From Arachnopeziza araneosa (taxonomy: Eukaryota > Ascomycota > Leotiomycetes > Helotiales > Arachnopezizaceae), in contig QYAI01000024.1 of the NCBI GenBank assembly GCA_003988855.1, positions 310,001-374,000 of the forward strand: DNA of 64,000 bases, written 5' to 3'. The position numbers and the translations under genes were made by a program. This document shows positions 9,461-21,091 of the stretch, piece after piece. Numbering within the stretch: the stretch's first letter is position 1; every line of letters starts with the position of its first letter. Under the pieces are notes generated by a model, which did no database searches, had not been told where the DNA came from, and worked only from the letters and a program-made list of their open reading frames with translations.

Positions 9461-12400
9461 CTAATCATCAGGCGCTCTATACTCACGAGTGTTCATCTGC
9501 TCTACCCAAGTACTATACTCGCTACCTGTGATAGCATTTTCCCTGATTTCTCGGATGACAGTGTCACAACTTTCCTCCGAGCTCCAGCCTCTAGTGCTTC
9601 GAGCACCGTCTAGACCATGGGATAATTTCTTATTTATAACAGTATCCGTGGGCAAGTTGATACTGGAATCTACACCCAAGTACTTGGGCCTGTTAGCAGA
9701 AAGCGTTGATGATCCTCTCAAGCTAGAATGGGTCCGATAATGAGTTCGGTCCAATAACTCTAGACGTTTCTCGGAACTTTCAGCTCTCGTTTTCCAAACA
9801 TCCATCTCCCTTTTAGCCTCCCTGAGCTGCTCACTCAAGGTTCCGACATCAAGACTTTCTTTAGCATCAAGCTGCTTTCTCAACTGTTGGACCTCTTCGG
9901 TCTTCGCGGTAAGTTGTCGCCGAAGGTTACGCACTTGGTTATATAACACAGAATTGCTGCGACATGGACCCGGCGTGCTTACTCGACTGACCGGGTTCGA
10001 AGAAGGGAAAGGATCAACCAAAGGTGATCCAGAACGATCAAGCTCAGCACCCTCATGTAAGGTTGACTGTGGTCTCATAAAATGAACGTGTTGGGCAACG
10101 GGAGGAGGTTCATGATCTGGCAGGGTCTTTCCAAAATTTGTATGGCTACATGGAGAATCACGGTCTCGGACTGATTTGGGCGTAGTAGAATATGGATTAC
10201 CTAGAGATCGCATGGCCAGCTTTCGGTGACTGGGTAACATAGTGGGTTTCCCAGGATTTGAGGAATGCTCGTTAATATCTATATCCCTATAAGCTATTGT
10301 TGAAGCTTGATTAGATGTGGATCCGTTCATAGTTGAAAATTTGCCATCAAAGAAAGGTCGCCATGACCTTCTCTGAGTCTCCTTGATCGGAGTGATTACA
10401 GGCTGTCTAACTGGCTTTTGGACCGGGCGAAGCGATACGGGGAAGAGATTTGAGGGCTTCGGAAGCGAAGATGCATTCTTCTCGATAGATTTGGGAACAG
10501 GGCGTAATGGTGTCGAGTCATGGACTGAACCTCGTAGAAGTCTTCTTGGAGTTAAAGGCAACGCGGAAGCTCTTTGTATGTCGCTATTTAGCCGGGCGAG
10601 TGAAGGGACTTGGCTCCGAATCGGGTTTGGGGTCTTCTCTTGGTTTAGCAGCTTCTGTAACTTTGTGGGTGATGGTAGGTTCATCATATATTGTGCCAGT
10701 AACTTTTCTTTAGGGGTGCTGAAACTTGTTAGGCAATCTTCCTCTATTGACTTTTGAGGCGATCTAAACAACGATGAAGTTCGTCGAGAAACATGTTGGG
10801 ATTTGGAGTCTTCATGATCGAATTTTGCGACGAGTGTCGAGACTCTGCTGCTAGCACTGTCTGTACGTTGGGGTATAGTCGTAATGATATCGCTAGGCCT
10901 TATCAAGTCTTGTGGAGGCGAAGAAAGCGGCGCAACAAGATTTAAATCGACACTTCGAATGCGTGAAGAACTTCTTGAGGATTCACCAAGTTCGTTTTTG
11001 ACTGCCTCTTCGTCTATAACCTTCTCAGTATCTAAAGCTGCAGCGAGTATTAATAAGGACGTCATGTCCTCCTCTTGTGAGACTCTTGCCAATGGATCGT
11101 TCAAAGTTTTTGATGCGTTCAACAATTGTTCTTTGCCCTTTGAAACCTCATGCAACGAATTTGAAACTCGGCGGGAAGGTTGACTTGACTTGGCTGCTTG
11201 GAATGTTGGTTCGCTCTCCACAAGTCGACGTTGAACTCTATTGTCTCTATCTTCATTATCGTCTCTAAAATTAGCTTTCAGAAATCTAAGCTCAGGCCAC
11301 CGCTTTCCAACAACAGTATCGGAACGAGTTTCGCCTTTTTGAAGCTGACCTTGGGTATTCTGCGTGGAATGCACGGAAATCTGCGGAACAGGCACTATCT
11401 TTCGACGAATTGGAAGACGAGACACACCAGGGCTCTCATGCTGCTTCAACGGAGAAGTCTTGGACGAGTAGGCTACAGCCTTTATATTTGCCTTTTCTCC
11501 AATAGCCCATGTAACCTTAGAAGGAGAGTCTTTAATAGTTTGCGGCTTTACAAGCTTCTTCGGGGTGGGTCGAAGAGACTCTTTGCTCGGGGAGAGTCGG
11601 GCCTCAATAACACTAACACGTTGAAGAATTTTGGCAGAAGGTTTGCGTTTTACAACCGGATGTGAAAACGGAACAGGTTGGGGAATATGTTCCATCTCCT
11701 TATCGGTATTGGTCGGACCTTGGGATTCTATGATAATAGTTGTTCTGGCTGTTGGAGAATATTTTAAATTCCCGAACGAAGAACTCGCATTGCTCGATAG
11801 GTCGGCGGACTTGAATACCTCTTCCAAAGTCGGAGATAAAATACTTAGAGATCGTGCACCTGATAAGTGTTGAATTGACTTTGGCCTCGGTCTGAGACGC
11901 TGCTTTTTGACAGATAGATTACTGTCATCCTGTCCTTCTGCTAGGATCCCTGGCCCTACATATAAAAGTCAGTGTAAATCTTAGTGCGAACTAGAAGAAC
12001 TCACGTCGCAACGGAGTCGGAGATACGTTCCTCTCCATACTCCTATGATCAAGCCGGATAAGGTCCCAGTCTGGAGGTCTCCTGATGGTAAATGATGCCG
12101 AAGCTGAAGGTCTAAGGAAAAGCCGACTCTTTGTGCTTCTTACCTCAAAGCTCTGTAAACTTGCCATACGCTTGATTGAATCCATATGTTTCATGTGGCG
12201 AACAACATCCCGCCAGTGTGTGATGAGCATCTCAGTAATCCCATTTGCAACCTTGATCTTGTCAACATGGGTATTAAACGCGTTTCCCTCATCACCGCTT
12301 TTGGGAATTTGCTTCTTTCTTTCCTTTTTTGACTTTGGTGGGCTAATTGGAAGCAGAACCAAACCGCCATGGGGATCTGCAAGGCGCATCGTGTAGTCTT

Positions 12401-13778
12401 CTAGCAGATCTCCTACAAGTAAAGGACCAAAGACAGTACCCAATGGTCCGTATCCCATCAGGTCAGATGTAGGCAAAGGGTGTCCACGATCATCTTCTCT
12501 CCTTGTGGTCTCTGAAGCTCGTCCAAGCATGCATAGAAGGCCGAATACCGCACAAATAAGATCTCGCCTATAGAGAGATCGTGATGTCGATATAGCTAAA
12601 GCAATGAGCCTTGCGCGAACTTTGCTCTGCTTTGTTCTCGTTAACTCAGGATCGCCGTGGAGTTGAGTTTGAATAGAGATGAATGCATCAAAAAGAGCAA
12701 GCGATCCGAGTATACCGCCTGGCAAGCCAGAAAGAAATTTCTTGAAAGCAGATGCGACATCATGAACGTCACATCTTATGTGGTCTGGCAGCGTGGGACA
12801 TCGTACAGTACCAGCAACAACCTCCCCGTATTCATCCATAGTGCAGAAATGATTGTAAAGAGCTGCTACTTTAGTTTGAGAACCAGGTATTCTGAACAGA
12901 CCCCTAGTTGCTGTGCCTAGACTCGGTCAGCATCATGTCATATGGAATGAAACTCTATGCTTACCATACTGCACAAGGTATTGAGCTGTAGCTCTGAAGC
13001 AAGTTGGTACTGACAAAGTTGATGCTGAGTATTCAGCTGGTAAGTACAATCGACTTGATCCGCAAAGAACAACAAGCTCCTGCAGATCTTTGTCTTTCAG
13101 TTTGTCCTTTCTCATCTTTAATCGTAATGACAGATCGCTGATGCTACGTTTGTGTCGTAAATTTCGGTCTGGCTTTACTTTAACGCTCTGACTCGATGAG
13201 GTCTTTCTCAGAATTTTACGAGAAAACCAGTTATCTCGTTTCGAAGACAAATCACCAAACTCATCCTTAAATCATGTTAGTTAAGCCGCCTAAAGACTTT
13301 TGCACAACTTACATTAAAGCCATCTGATCCACCCTTAGCCATTATTCGAACACCATGCTAATAGATATAAGTGAAACGCGACTTGATAATGTTGGTGGAA
13401 TACCTTTCTCGCTAGAATATTGTATTCTTCCAGAAACATCTTTCGATCGTCCACCTCATCATGCTCCGTAATATTTTCCCCATCAGAAGACGTCCAAGTA
13501 TTGCTGGTAAGAATGGCTCTCCGTGAGGAGGGTCTGAGCAAAGAAGACACTGGGTCATTCCCAATCTGCTGCGCTGAATCGATCCCATCAAGACTTAGGT
13601 GACCGGGGGAGTTGCCGAAGACAGATGACTTCCGTCGAGGAATCAGTTGAGTGGGCAGTTGGTTCTGCAAGGAGAGAAGCCCTCGAGCAATTGCTACATC
13701 ATCAATGGTGGTTTCCCGATTGGCAGTGGATAAAGCTATTGAGGATCGCCGAGATATATTCCCAACATTGGACTGCAT
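9461..13778 (-). CDS. RhoGAP-domain protein, 1375 aa
   Basis: Five exons on the minus strand (13778-13404, 13357-13313, 13265-12965, 12916-12005, 11955-9461) join in phase; introns are 39-51 nt with good GT-AG ends. The RhoGAP domain starts about residue 205 (LQELVVLCGSSRLYLP) and contains the arginine-finger block GTATRGLFRIPGS, with Arg at about residue 249. It continues through VAALYNHF, HDVASAFKKFLSGLPGGIL and GPLGTVFGPLLVGDLLEDYT to about residue 430. RhoGAPs switch off Rho/Cdc42-type GTPases, here probably in polarity or cell-wall signalling. The N-terminal 140 residues are Ser-rich and disordered. The long C-terminal half is disordered and rich in SP/TP-type sites. It contains a coiled coil at roughly 1210-1280 (LYNQVRNLRRQLTAKTEEV and REMDVWKTRAESSEKRLELL). 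Which GTPase it acts on cannot be read from the sequence. Confidence 0.88.
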
Positions 13779-14273
13779 TGCGCCGGACTGAAATTAAACT
13801 GAGTTGTCAAACTAAAAGAGGAAAGACGATTGTGAATTGCAAAGTAAGACACCCTTGATCAACGTGCCTGCCAGATTCAGAAAAACGTTAAATAATCGTT
13901 AGTGTTCACCGAAACCCACCCGCGATCAATAGTTAACAAGATGATATCTAAATACTCGGACGCCTCATATTTTCAATGAAGACTTTCCAATGAGAAAACT
14001 CATCAAGACTCTGTGGAAGGGGCAGTTTTTTGGTCCCTCACGTCGCAAACGACCAAGGAGATAACAACAGTATGCAGAAGAGAGTCAGAAAACCCTTTTT
14101 TTGACAGACAACCGAAGAGCGTCAGCTCAGATGTGAAAAGAATGGTATTATTGGCGCGTGAACGAAGAGATCTATGGAATCTCGCAGCACGTATGCCCAG
14201 ATCCTGCCGTATACGCCTTCGCTATGCAACGCCTCTTTGCCTTGATATAACTGACATCTGACCCATTTTGTAC
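13779..14273. other. Intergenic spacer between the SNF4 3' end and the RhoGAP 5' end
   Basis: 495 bp holding the RhoGAP promoter (minus-strand gene starts at 13778) and the SNF4 3' UTR. An 82-codon frame on the plus strand has no family features. I see no RNA gene. Confidence 0.5.
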
Positions 14274-15590
14274 CTACTCATGAGTCTCTCCATGAAGAAG
14301 AACATATCTTAGGATATCAGAAAGAGAAATGACACCTTTTAGACGGTTTTCATCGTCAATGACAACAAGCCGGTGGACTCTCGACCTTCGGATAGTATCG
14401 AAAATAGAATCCAGCCTGTCCTCCTCGCTACAGGTGTAAATACCGGCAAATTCGTCAGAGCGCTTTGAAAGTGCTTCACCCACACCGGTTGTAAGCTCGT
14501 CGTAGGCTCCACCTTTGATGATCGAAATTACATCGACTGCTTCAAAGACATTCAACACCCGTTTGTTCTCGTCAACGATAGGTACGCTCGAGATACTGTA
14601 TTTGACCATCATGTGAATAACGTCGATAACAGAAGTATCCATGTCTGCGGTCTGCAAGTCGCCGTAGGTCCCAAGACCGATTTCCGAAACACTCTTCTTC
14701 AGCTTCTCTGTCTCGATAACATTGACTGCTATAAATTTGAGAAGTCTGTATTGTGTAATGACACTGACTACCATCTCCCTGCCAGTTTCATCGTCGATAT
14801 CAACGAGGGGTATGCGTCGAGCTCGAGTCTTCAGCATCTGAAGGCACGCCTCATACAAAGGTAGTTCGGGATGGACTGAGACGGTTTCAAGTGGTGAGAC
14901 TCCAATGGCCTTTTCGATATCTGTGACCAAATTCAGCTTAACCCTGCTTACTGTAGGCATCTCCCACTATACCTCTCAAGCTACTTAGCCGAAATTGATC
15001 TATCTGGTTCAGAGCGTCCGGATTCTGCCAATAATACTGGACAACGTTGATATAGTCTGAAGTAGTAAGGAGACCGGCGAATGTAGAAGTATGCGAGTCC
15101 CAGAGGGGTGCAGAGACGATTCCTAGAACAGGATTTAGTATGGACCAGATGCGAAGCCCGAGGCGATTTACCATTCTGCAGAAGGATGGTGAGACTCTTC
15201 TTCACCAAAAGGTCGGTGTTCAAGATGACAAGTCGAAAGGAGAGGGGCAGGACATCGTAACTGTTTCGAATCTTGAGAAACTCTCGGATTGCATCCTGTT
15301 ATCAAAGAAGATCAGCCCCGCAAGTCTGGTTTGGTTGGAGTGCCCTCCATTCCACGTCCTTATTTGTGGTACATTGCCTGGATCGGTGAATGGAAAGAAC
15401 TCACTAGTCCAGCTAGCTGGTCCTTGTCGACAGCGGACAACGTCTTTTCTTCCATTGCGCGGTTCTGGCCTCGAGGAAGAAGGAAAGTCGAGGGTTGGGC
15501 AATATTCCGCGGTACGACGTTGGTGGGCGGTACACGCTCCAGCTCCTCGATAGGATTGGGTGGCCGTGGTGGTTCAGCCGTGTTAGACAT
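14274..15590 (-). CDS. SNF4: AMP-activated protein kinase gamma subunit (Snf4), CBS-domain protein
   Basis: Four exons on the minus strand (15590-15405, 15295-15172, 15122-14973, 14920-14274) give 368 aa. All junctions keep phase and rebuild conserved Snf4 text: DAIREFLKIRNSYDVLPLSF, LLQNGIVSAPLWDSHTSTF and RLSSLRDIEKAIGVSP. Four CBS repeats follow in order: the first over GIVSAPLWDS to TTSDYINVVQYYW, the second over SPLETVSVHPELPLYEACL to YRLLKFIAVN, then GLGTYGDLQTADMDTSVIDV, and last GIYTCSEEDRLDSIFDTIRR to SLSDILRYVL. In fungi Snf4 binds the Snf1 kinase and Sip/Gal83 beta subunit and relieves autoinhibition when glucose is low. The length matches filamentous-fungal Snf4. It is divergent from VAC8 across a long (1.3-kb) promoter region. 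Confidence 0.97.
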
Positions 15591-16891
15591 GGATGATTAG
15601 GGGTGACATGAAGAGAGTGAATTGACGTGGAGAAGGGGCAGAACTCGACGAAGAGAATGCTTCTCGTTTCTGACCGAGGGGAGGGAGCACCACGCGTAGT
15701 CTAAAATTCCAGTCTAAAATTCCTTGGATCTTGCCTTATCAACCGGGGGATCTTTCATGGAGAACTGGAGCTGGCTGGTTCGACAGGTGCTTAAGCGGGG
15801 ATCTGCGTGGGAAGTAGGTGCCTGAGGTGGGGGGTCATGGCTCCACGTGCACGAGAGAGGCGCCGCACCAAAGATATTCCGCCCCGATGCCATGTTGAGT
15901 GAAGTCCTCATCATACCCAACACTCGTCTGCTTTGCAGTTGAGTAGCGAAGTCAATGGGCGGAAATTTGGATTTCAACCTTCTGGATCCTTTTTGCGCGA
16001 CTGCTCTCCGCTATCTCCTCAGAGCGCCTCATCATGCCTATTTCCTCTATGTCTCGGACCGTTTGCTCTGGCGAAGAGATTTGCTGAGAATTTTATCCGT
16101 GTATCCGGTGTCTCAATATCAGCTCGAACGAAGCCAAAAGCAAAGACGAGTAGGGATTTGCATCATCTGAGAAGGAATCAACACTGCTTTTCTTGAGTCA
16201 TGCTTGTTACCGCCAGACAGGTTGGTTGTGTAGGTTAGGAGAAGATTTCGTGAAGACACTGAGGCCTATCAAGCGTGAAGAGCGTGGGAAAGTAAACATT
16301 CGATAGGATCATGCTGAACCAGCGCTCGCTGGTGGTGGTGGAAGAGGATCCGATGCGGCTGCATCGCCACCTCCATCATCGCTTGGAAAAGCTTCTTGGT
16401 GGGTAACTCTCCCTTCTAGAGGAGCTGGTCGTGTGCGTGTCCGCTTGACTCCTCTCCACGTCTTCTGACTGCTCATATCCCTCATGTGATGAGTCCTTGG
16501 GGGGAATGTTTATATTGACCAGGGCCTCTGCAAAAGCCGGCAAACAAGCGAACGAGGCTTGCCTGCAAAGCCTGGCTCAGCCTGTTCTCGCTCTGGCGCC
16601 TTCCGAACCAACCCTGAGAATCCGAGCTATCTGACACCGTCACTGGCAAGCTCCAACGACAGACACATCTTCTATCGTAGGTAGGAGAGCAGCGACTGCT
16701 TGCGACCGGCCAACACATTTTTTCTTTCCTCTCCCCTCGCTCCTTCCACCATCACGCCATCTTCTGCTTTATAATATTCAAACCTGTCCGTCGTGCCTGG
16801 CTTGCTTGATCAACACATCATCGATCCTCTTGCAACAACAAATTGATCTCGAAAATCATCACGACCTGTCCTGCGGGACTGGCCTTACGAT
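15591..16891. other. Divergent promoter region of SNF4 and VAC8
   Basis: 1.3 kb between two divergent start codons. It holds GGGGA/AGGGG-type stretches (15676-15685), a run of seven Gs near 15830, an ACGTG-containing motif (CTCCACGTGC near 15841-15850) and an exact 13-bp tandem repeat at 15698-15723. No coding sequence is recognised. The length suggests long leaders or complex regulation for one or both genes. Confidence 0.5.
15698..15723. repeat. Exact 13-bp tandem duplication in the SNF4 leader/promoter
   Basis: AGTCTAAAATTCC occurs twice head to tail with no mismatch, about 110 bp upstream of the SNF4 ATG (minus strand). It may be a duplicated regulatory element or replication slippage. 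Confidence 0.7.
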
Positions 16892-18990
16892 ATGGGTGTC
16901 TGCGGATCAACATGCTGTGGAGGTGAGATCAGAGCCCACCAAGGTGCACAACTCAGGACGTTGCTGACGATGCCAGGGAAATCCCGCGATGGCCTATACG
17001 AACCTGTGCTGGCTGAGAGTGAGAGGGAAGCTGTTGCAGACCTCCTGCAGTACCTGGAGAATGTGCGATTCACCCGTACGACTCTAGTCCTTCGATCGCT
17101 GACGATAGAATAGCGTGGAGAAACCGATTTCTTTTCTGGCGAGCCTCTACGAGCTTTGAGCACCCTCGTCTTTTCAGACAACGTCGATCTACAACGAAGT
17201 GCGAGTTTAACCTTCGCTGAAATCACAGAACGAGGTATGTCGACCATTATAGACCTCGATACAGAGATGAGTGAAGTTTGAGCTATGAAAGACCCAAATA
17301 TGCAAGCTATTGCTGCACACACGCTTTCATTGCTTCTGGCTGTTCCTGCAATAAAACCAAGGCACCAAACCGAAACGTGCTAACAGCGCAAGTAGATGTC
17401 CGCGAGGTTGATCGGGATACCCTCGAACCTATACTCTTTTTGTTACAAAGTCCTGATATAGAAGTTCAGCGGGCCGCAAGTGCAGCACTTGGAAATCTCG
17501 CAGTCAACAGTAAGTTCTAGGCCAGGCCTTGGTATCCCTGGCGACTAAATATTGTAGCGGAAAACAAAGTTGCCATCGTATTGCTTGGTGGATTGACCCC
17601 TCTTATTCGCCAAATGATGTCCCCGAACGTTGAGGTACAGTGCAATGCGGTTGGTTGCATCACGAATTTGGCAACACATGAAGACAATAAAGCAAAGATC
17701 GCACGATCCGGAGCCTTGGGGCCGCTTACACGTCTGGCAAAGTCCAAAGACATGCGAGTACAAAGAAATGCTACTGGAGCGCTGCTGAACATGACACACT
17801 CTGGTAAGTTAACCTCTCTGAAGTGGATATGTTACGTGCTCACGTCTGGCAGATGAGAACCGGCAACAACTTGTCAATGCTGGCGCTATCCCAGTTCTTG
17901 TTCAACTTCTCTCCTCCTCTGATGTTGACGTTCAATATTACTGCACCACCGCGTTGAGCAATATCGCTGTAGATGCCAATAACCGGAAGAAGCTCGCCCA
18001 GAACGAGAACAGACTAGTCCAATCTTTGGTCAACCTTATGGACTCGTCATCGCCCAAGGTGCAATGCCAAGCAGCTTTGGCTCTAAGAAATCTTGCCTCG
18101 GATGAAAAATACCAACTAGAAATTGTCCGCGCACGGGGCTTGGCACCACTACTGAGACTGCTTCAATCGTCATATCTCCCACTAATACTCTCCGCTGTCG
18201 CCTGTATACGCAACATCTCCATCCACCCCCTCAATGAATCTCCCATCATTGATGCTGGGTTTTTAAAACCTTTAGTTGATCTCTTAGGATCTACAGATAA
18301 TGAAGAGATACAATGTCATGCCATTTCAACGCTGCGGAACCTTGCTGCAAGCTCGGATCGGAACAAGGCCCTTGTACTTGAAGCTGGTGCTGTTCAGAAA
18401 TGCAAGCAACTAGTTCTTGATGTACCATTGAGTGTACAGTCCGAAATGACCGCTGCTATTGCTGTTCTAGCTCTTAGTGACGAACTTAAAACCCACCTAC
18501 TTAATCTTGGGGTATTTGATGTTCTCATTCCGCTCACAGATTCTCAGAGTATTGAAGTACAAGGAAACAGCGCCGCGGCTCTTGGAAATCTCTCTTCCAA
18601 AGGTACGTCTCGGGGCAGCTGCTGCATTTCCCCTAATATCAAAACTAACCATAGCTCATAGTTGGCGATTACTCGATTTTCATCCAAGACTGGACAGAAC
18701 CTAACGGAGGTATTCATGGATATCTCAAACGCTTCCTTGCTAGCGGCGATGCGACTTTTCAACATATTGCCATTTGGACGCTCCTCCAGTTGCTCGAATC
18801 GGAGGACAAGAAACTTATAAGCCTCATCGGAAAATCTGAAGAGATAGTGCAGATGATCAAGACGATCGCCGATACCCAGATCGAATCTGACGACGAGGGG
18901 GAGGAAGAGGGGGAAGGCGAAGTTGTACAACTTGCCCAACGATCTCTTCAGTTGCTTGGTCAAAATAAGCCTTCACATATCGAAGGGTGA
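16892..18990 (+). CDS. VAC8: Vacuolar armadillo-repeat protein Vac8
   Basis: Seven exons (16892-16922, 16977-17062, 17114-17234, 17396-17509, 17558-17803, 17853-18602, 18662-18990) give 558 aa, all phases consistent. The N-terminus MGVCGSTCCG has Gly2 for myristoylation and Cys4/8/9 for palmitoylation, as in Vac8. Armadillo repeats then run from about residue 80 to the end, with near-universal Vac8 text such as LGGLTPLIRQMMSPNVEVQC, ARSGALGPLTRLAKSKDMRV and LQSSYLPLILSAVACIRNIS. Vac8 tethers the vacuole to Myo2 via Vac17, forms the nucleus-vacuole junction with Nvj1 and supports the Cvt pathway with Atg13. The first exon encodes almost exactly the lipidation segment. One intron is long for this locus (161 nt). 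Confidence 0.98.
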
Positions 18991-19377
18991 ACAACGAGTT
19001 GAGCTTAGAATTTTGCTTTGTTTTGCATTTTGGGATGTGGAGGCGAGGTGTCCGGCGCACAACTAGGAATCATTTTTTAGTAGCGAGCATTGGTAGAATG
19101 GAGGAAAGCACGCGAGGTTCGAGTTGGGATGGCAAAGCCAGAAGGCGCCTGGGCTGCCACTTTCCAACAAACATTTCTCTCCACATTCTACGGGAACTTG
19201 TTACAATTCATACCTGGCTTCAAACCTGTTATTCCATGTAATTAGATAGGCCTTATGATATCCAACTTTGCCAATTATAATTCAAAAGCTGTTTTAATTC
19301 GAGTAGAATACAGCGTAGTGTACAAAAAAAGTGGATTTTTGTTTTCACATTTTACATATGCTTGGTCCCCATACTTT
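18991..19377. other. Convergent 3' spacer between VAC8 and IMP1
   Basis: 387 bp containing the two 3' UTRs. AT-rich toward the IMP1 end. No gene seen. Confidence 0.6.
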
Positions 19378-19958
19378 TCAGATAGGCTGAAGAGCGTCCT
19401 CCATCCACTTGCGCTCACTCCAAGGAAATACCTTAGCAAGAATCTTTCCTTTGATCAAAGCCAATGGTACTGGACCAAAATGCCTCGAATCGCTTGAATA
19501 CGGAAGATTATCGCCAACCACCCAACAATGCCCTTCAGGAACCTATACATAGTTAGTAAAAAAATGAAGGACATGAACATATTCTGGAGAAGACATACTT
19601 GTATCATCACATCACTGACCCCTGGCGTATTTCTTAAGACGTAATCCCCTGGCATGCCCAGCACTCTCTTGATAACTCTAGCATTCGGCTCCTTTACTGA
19701 GTCAAACGTGATAACATCTCCAACCTTGATTCCCTTCCCACGACGATAGGTCATATCGATGAGAACAAAGTCTCCTATTACTTCCAGTGTAGGTAGCATA
19801 GACGCACCACGTGTTGGCTGGATGGAGTATCCATATTGGTTGAATAGATGAGCTAGGAGTGCTGTTTTCACAGTGGTGTTGAAAACTCGAAGCGGATGAC
19901 CGGCATAGCGACGTTCGACTGATCCAAACAGGCGTGCGACGCTTTGAAAGAATGTCAT
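19378..19958 (-). CDS. IMP1: Mitochondrial inner membrane protease subunit 1 (signal peptidase family S26)
   Basis: Two exons on the minus strand, 19958-19599 and 19542-19378, give 174 aa. The intron has TACTAACT-like branch sequence near its acceptor. The frame is open upstream of 19958 but the first ATG is at 19958 (MTFFQSVARL). The catalytic serine lies in GASMLPTL (Ser53) and the catalytic lysine in RVIKRVLGMPGD (Lys97). The second exon brings GDNLPYSSDSRHFGPVP, the conserved signal-peptidase box. A hydrophobic segment around residues 30-45 (TVKTALLAHLF) is the likely membrane anchor. Imp1 cleaves intermembrane-space sorting signals in complex with Imp2. It is divergent from the mitochondrial IF3 gene over only 164 bp. 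Confidence 0.95.
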
Positions 19959-20122
19959 GGCATTATTTCGTTGTTCTAAGATGATTGTTGAGATAGAGGT
20001 CACGAGATTCAGGAGAGCTGGGTAATTTTCTTACTGACACCCTTGTGCAAACCCCGATTCTCCGGACCTTACATGACAACAAAACAGGTTCCTCTTTGTA
20101 CATATCATTTGCCGGAGAGGCA
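19959..20122. promoter_or_regulatory. Compact bidirectional promoter of IMP1 and mitochondrial IF3
   Basis: Only 164 bp separate the two divergent ATGs. Both products act in mitochondria, so coregulation from one nucleosome-depleted region is plausible. I do not see a clear TATA box. Confidence 0.55.
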
Positions 20123-21091
20123 ATGACGAGTTCAAGATGTGCTTTCAATACGGCTTCAGCTCTGTGTCGAGTCTTTATCGCGCCTACTGAGCATACCCAA
20201 ATCTTACTTGCGCAACGAACCGCTTCAGCACTCTTCATACAGTCTAGACTGGGACAGCCTTTGTCACAGCACAGAAACGTCCACATCGATGTCAAGACCA
20301 AAGCCGCAAAATCACGTCTCCCTCGCAATAATGAAATAGCGGCATACTCCATAGTCCTCGTCAATGAGGATGGCAGGCTATCAGAACCGCATCAAACCAG
20401 ATCAATCCTCGACACTTTGGATCTTGACAAGTTCGTTCTCCAGACTATGGTCGCGGGCAGACCTGGTGTACCACCCATCTGCAAAGTTCAGAATAAAGAA
20501 GCTCTGAGAACTGTAGAGAAGCTGCGAAGGAAGAATGAGAGAAAGTCAGCCATGGGGAGCAAGACGCTCGAGTTAAATTGGGCGATTGACAAAGGAGATT
20601 TGAACCATAGACTCAATAAGTTGAAGGAGTTCCTAGGAAAAGGCTTGAAAGTTGAGGTTCTCATGGCTTCCAAGAGGAAGGGTAGAAGAGCTCTTGAGCC
20701 CGAAGCTACGGAGGTGATCCAGAAGATCGAGGCGGCTATCCAGGAAGTAGGAGCGAAGGAGTACAAACCGAGAGAAGGAAAGTTGTTACAACAGCTTATC
20801 TTTTACATACAAGGAAAGGCTATAAAGCCTTCTAAAGCAGAGGCCGATAAAAACGAGGCTCAAGAGGACCCAAACATGGAGGATGCTGAGTTTAAGCAGG
20901 CACAGAAGAAGCGGAGAATGAGGTGGGAGCCTTTGCCTGAGGAAAAAAAGAAGGAGGAGGCAGAGGCGGCTCTGGCGACGAAGAAGACTGATCGGGCGAA
21001 GAAGCTCCAGCACATTCAGAAGCCGAAGGAAACATCGTTCGAGAACCCAGCGCTGGCAGCTTTAAGGCGAGCAGTAGCATCAAACAAGTAA
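20123..21091 (+). CDS. Mitochondrial translation initiation factor IF-3
   Basis: Single exon of 322 aa. The start is the first ATG in the frame (20123, MTSSRCAFNTASAL); the sequence upstream is in frame but lacks ATG. The first 60 residues are basic and Ser/Ala-rich, fitting a mitochondrial presequence. The IF-3 N-domain begins near SRLPRNNEIAAYSIVLVNED with the typical GRLSEPHQTRSILDTLD and PICKVQNKEALRTVEKLRRK. The C-domain has KTLELNWAIDKGDLNHRLNK and FLGKGLKVEVLMASKRKGRR. The tail (from about residue 245) is a charged Lys/Glu extension. mtIF3 dissociates mitoribosomes and proofreads start-codon pairing. The yeast counterpart is Aim23. Confidence 0.9.
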   Translation: MTSSRCAFNTASALCRVFIAPTEHTQILLAQRTASALFIQSRLGQPLSQHRNVHIDVKTKAAKSRLPRNNEIAAYSIVLVNEDGRLSEPHQTRSILDTLDLDKFVLQTMVAGRPGVPPICKVQNKEALRTVEKLRRKNERKSAMGSKTLELNWAIDKGDLNHRLNKLKEFLGKGLKVEVLMASKRKGRRALEPEATEVIQKIEAAIQEVGAKEYKPREGKLLQQLIFYIQGKAIKPSKAEADKNEAQEDPNMEDAEFKQAQKKRRMRWEPLPEEKKKEEAEAALATKKTDRAKKLQHIQKPKETSFENPALAALRRAVASNK

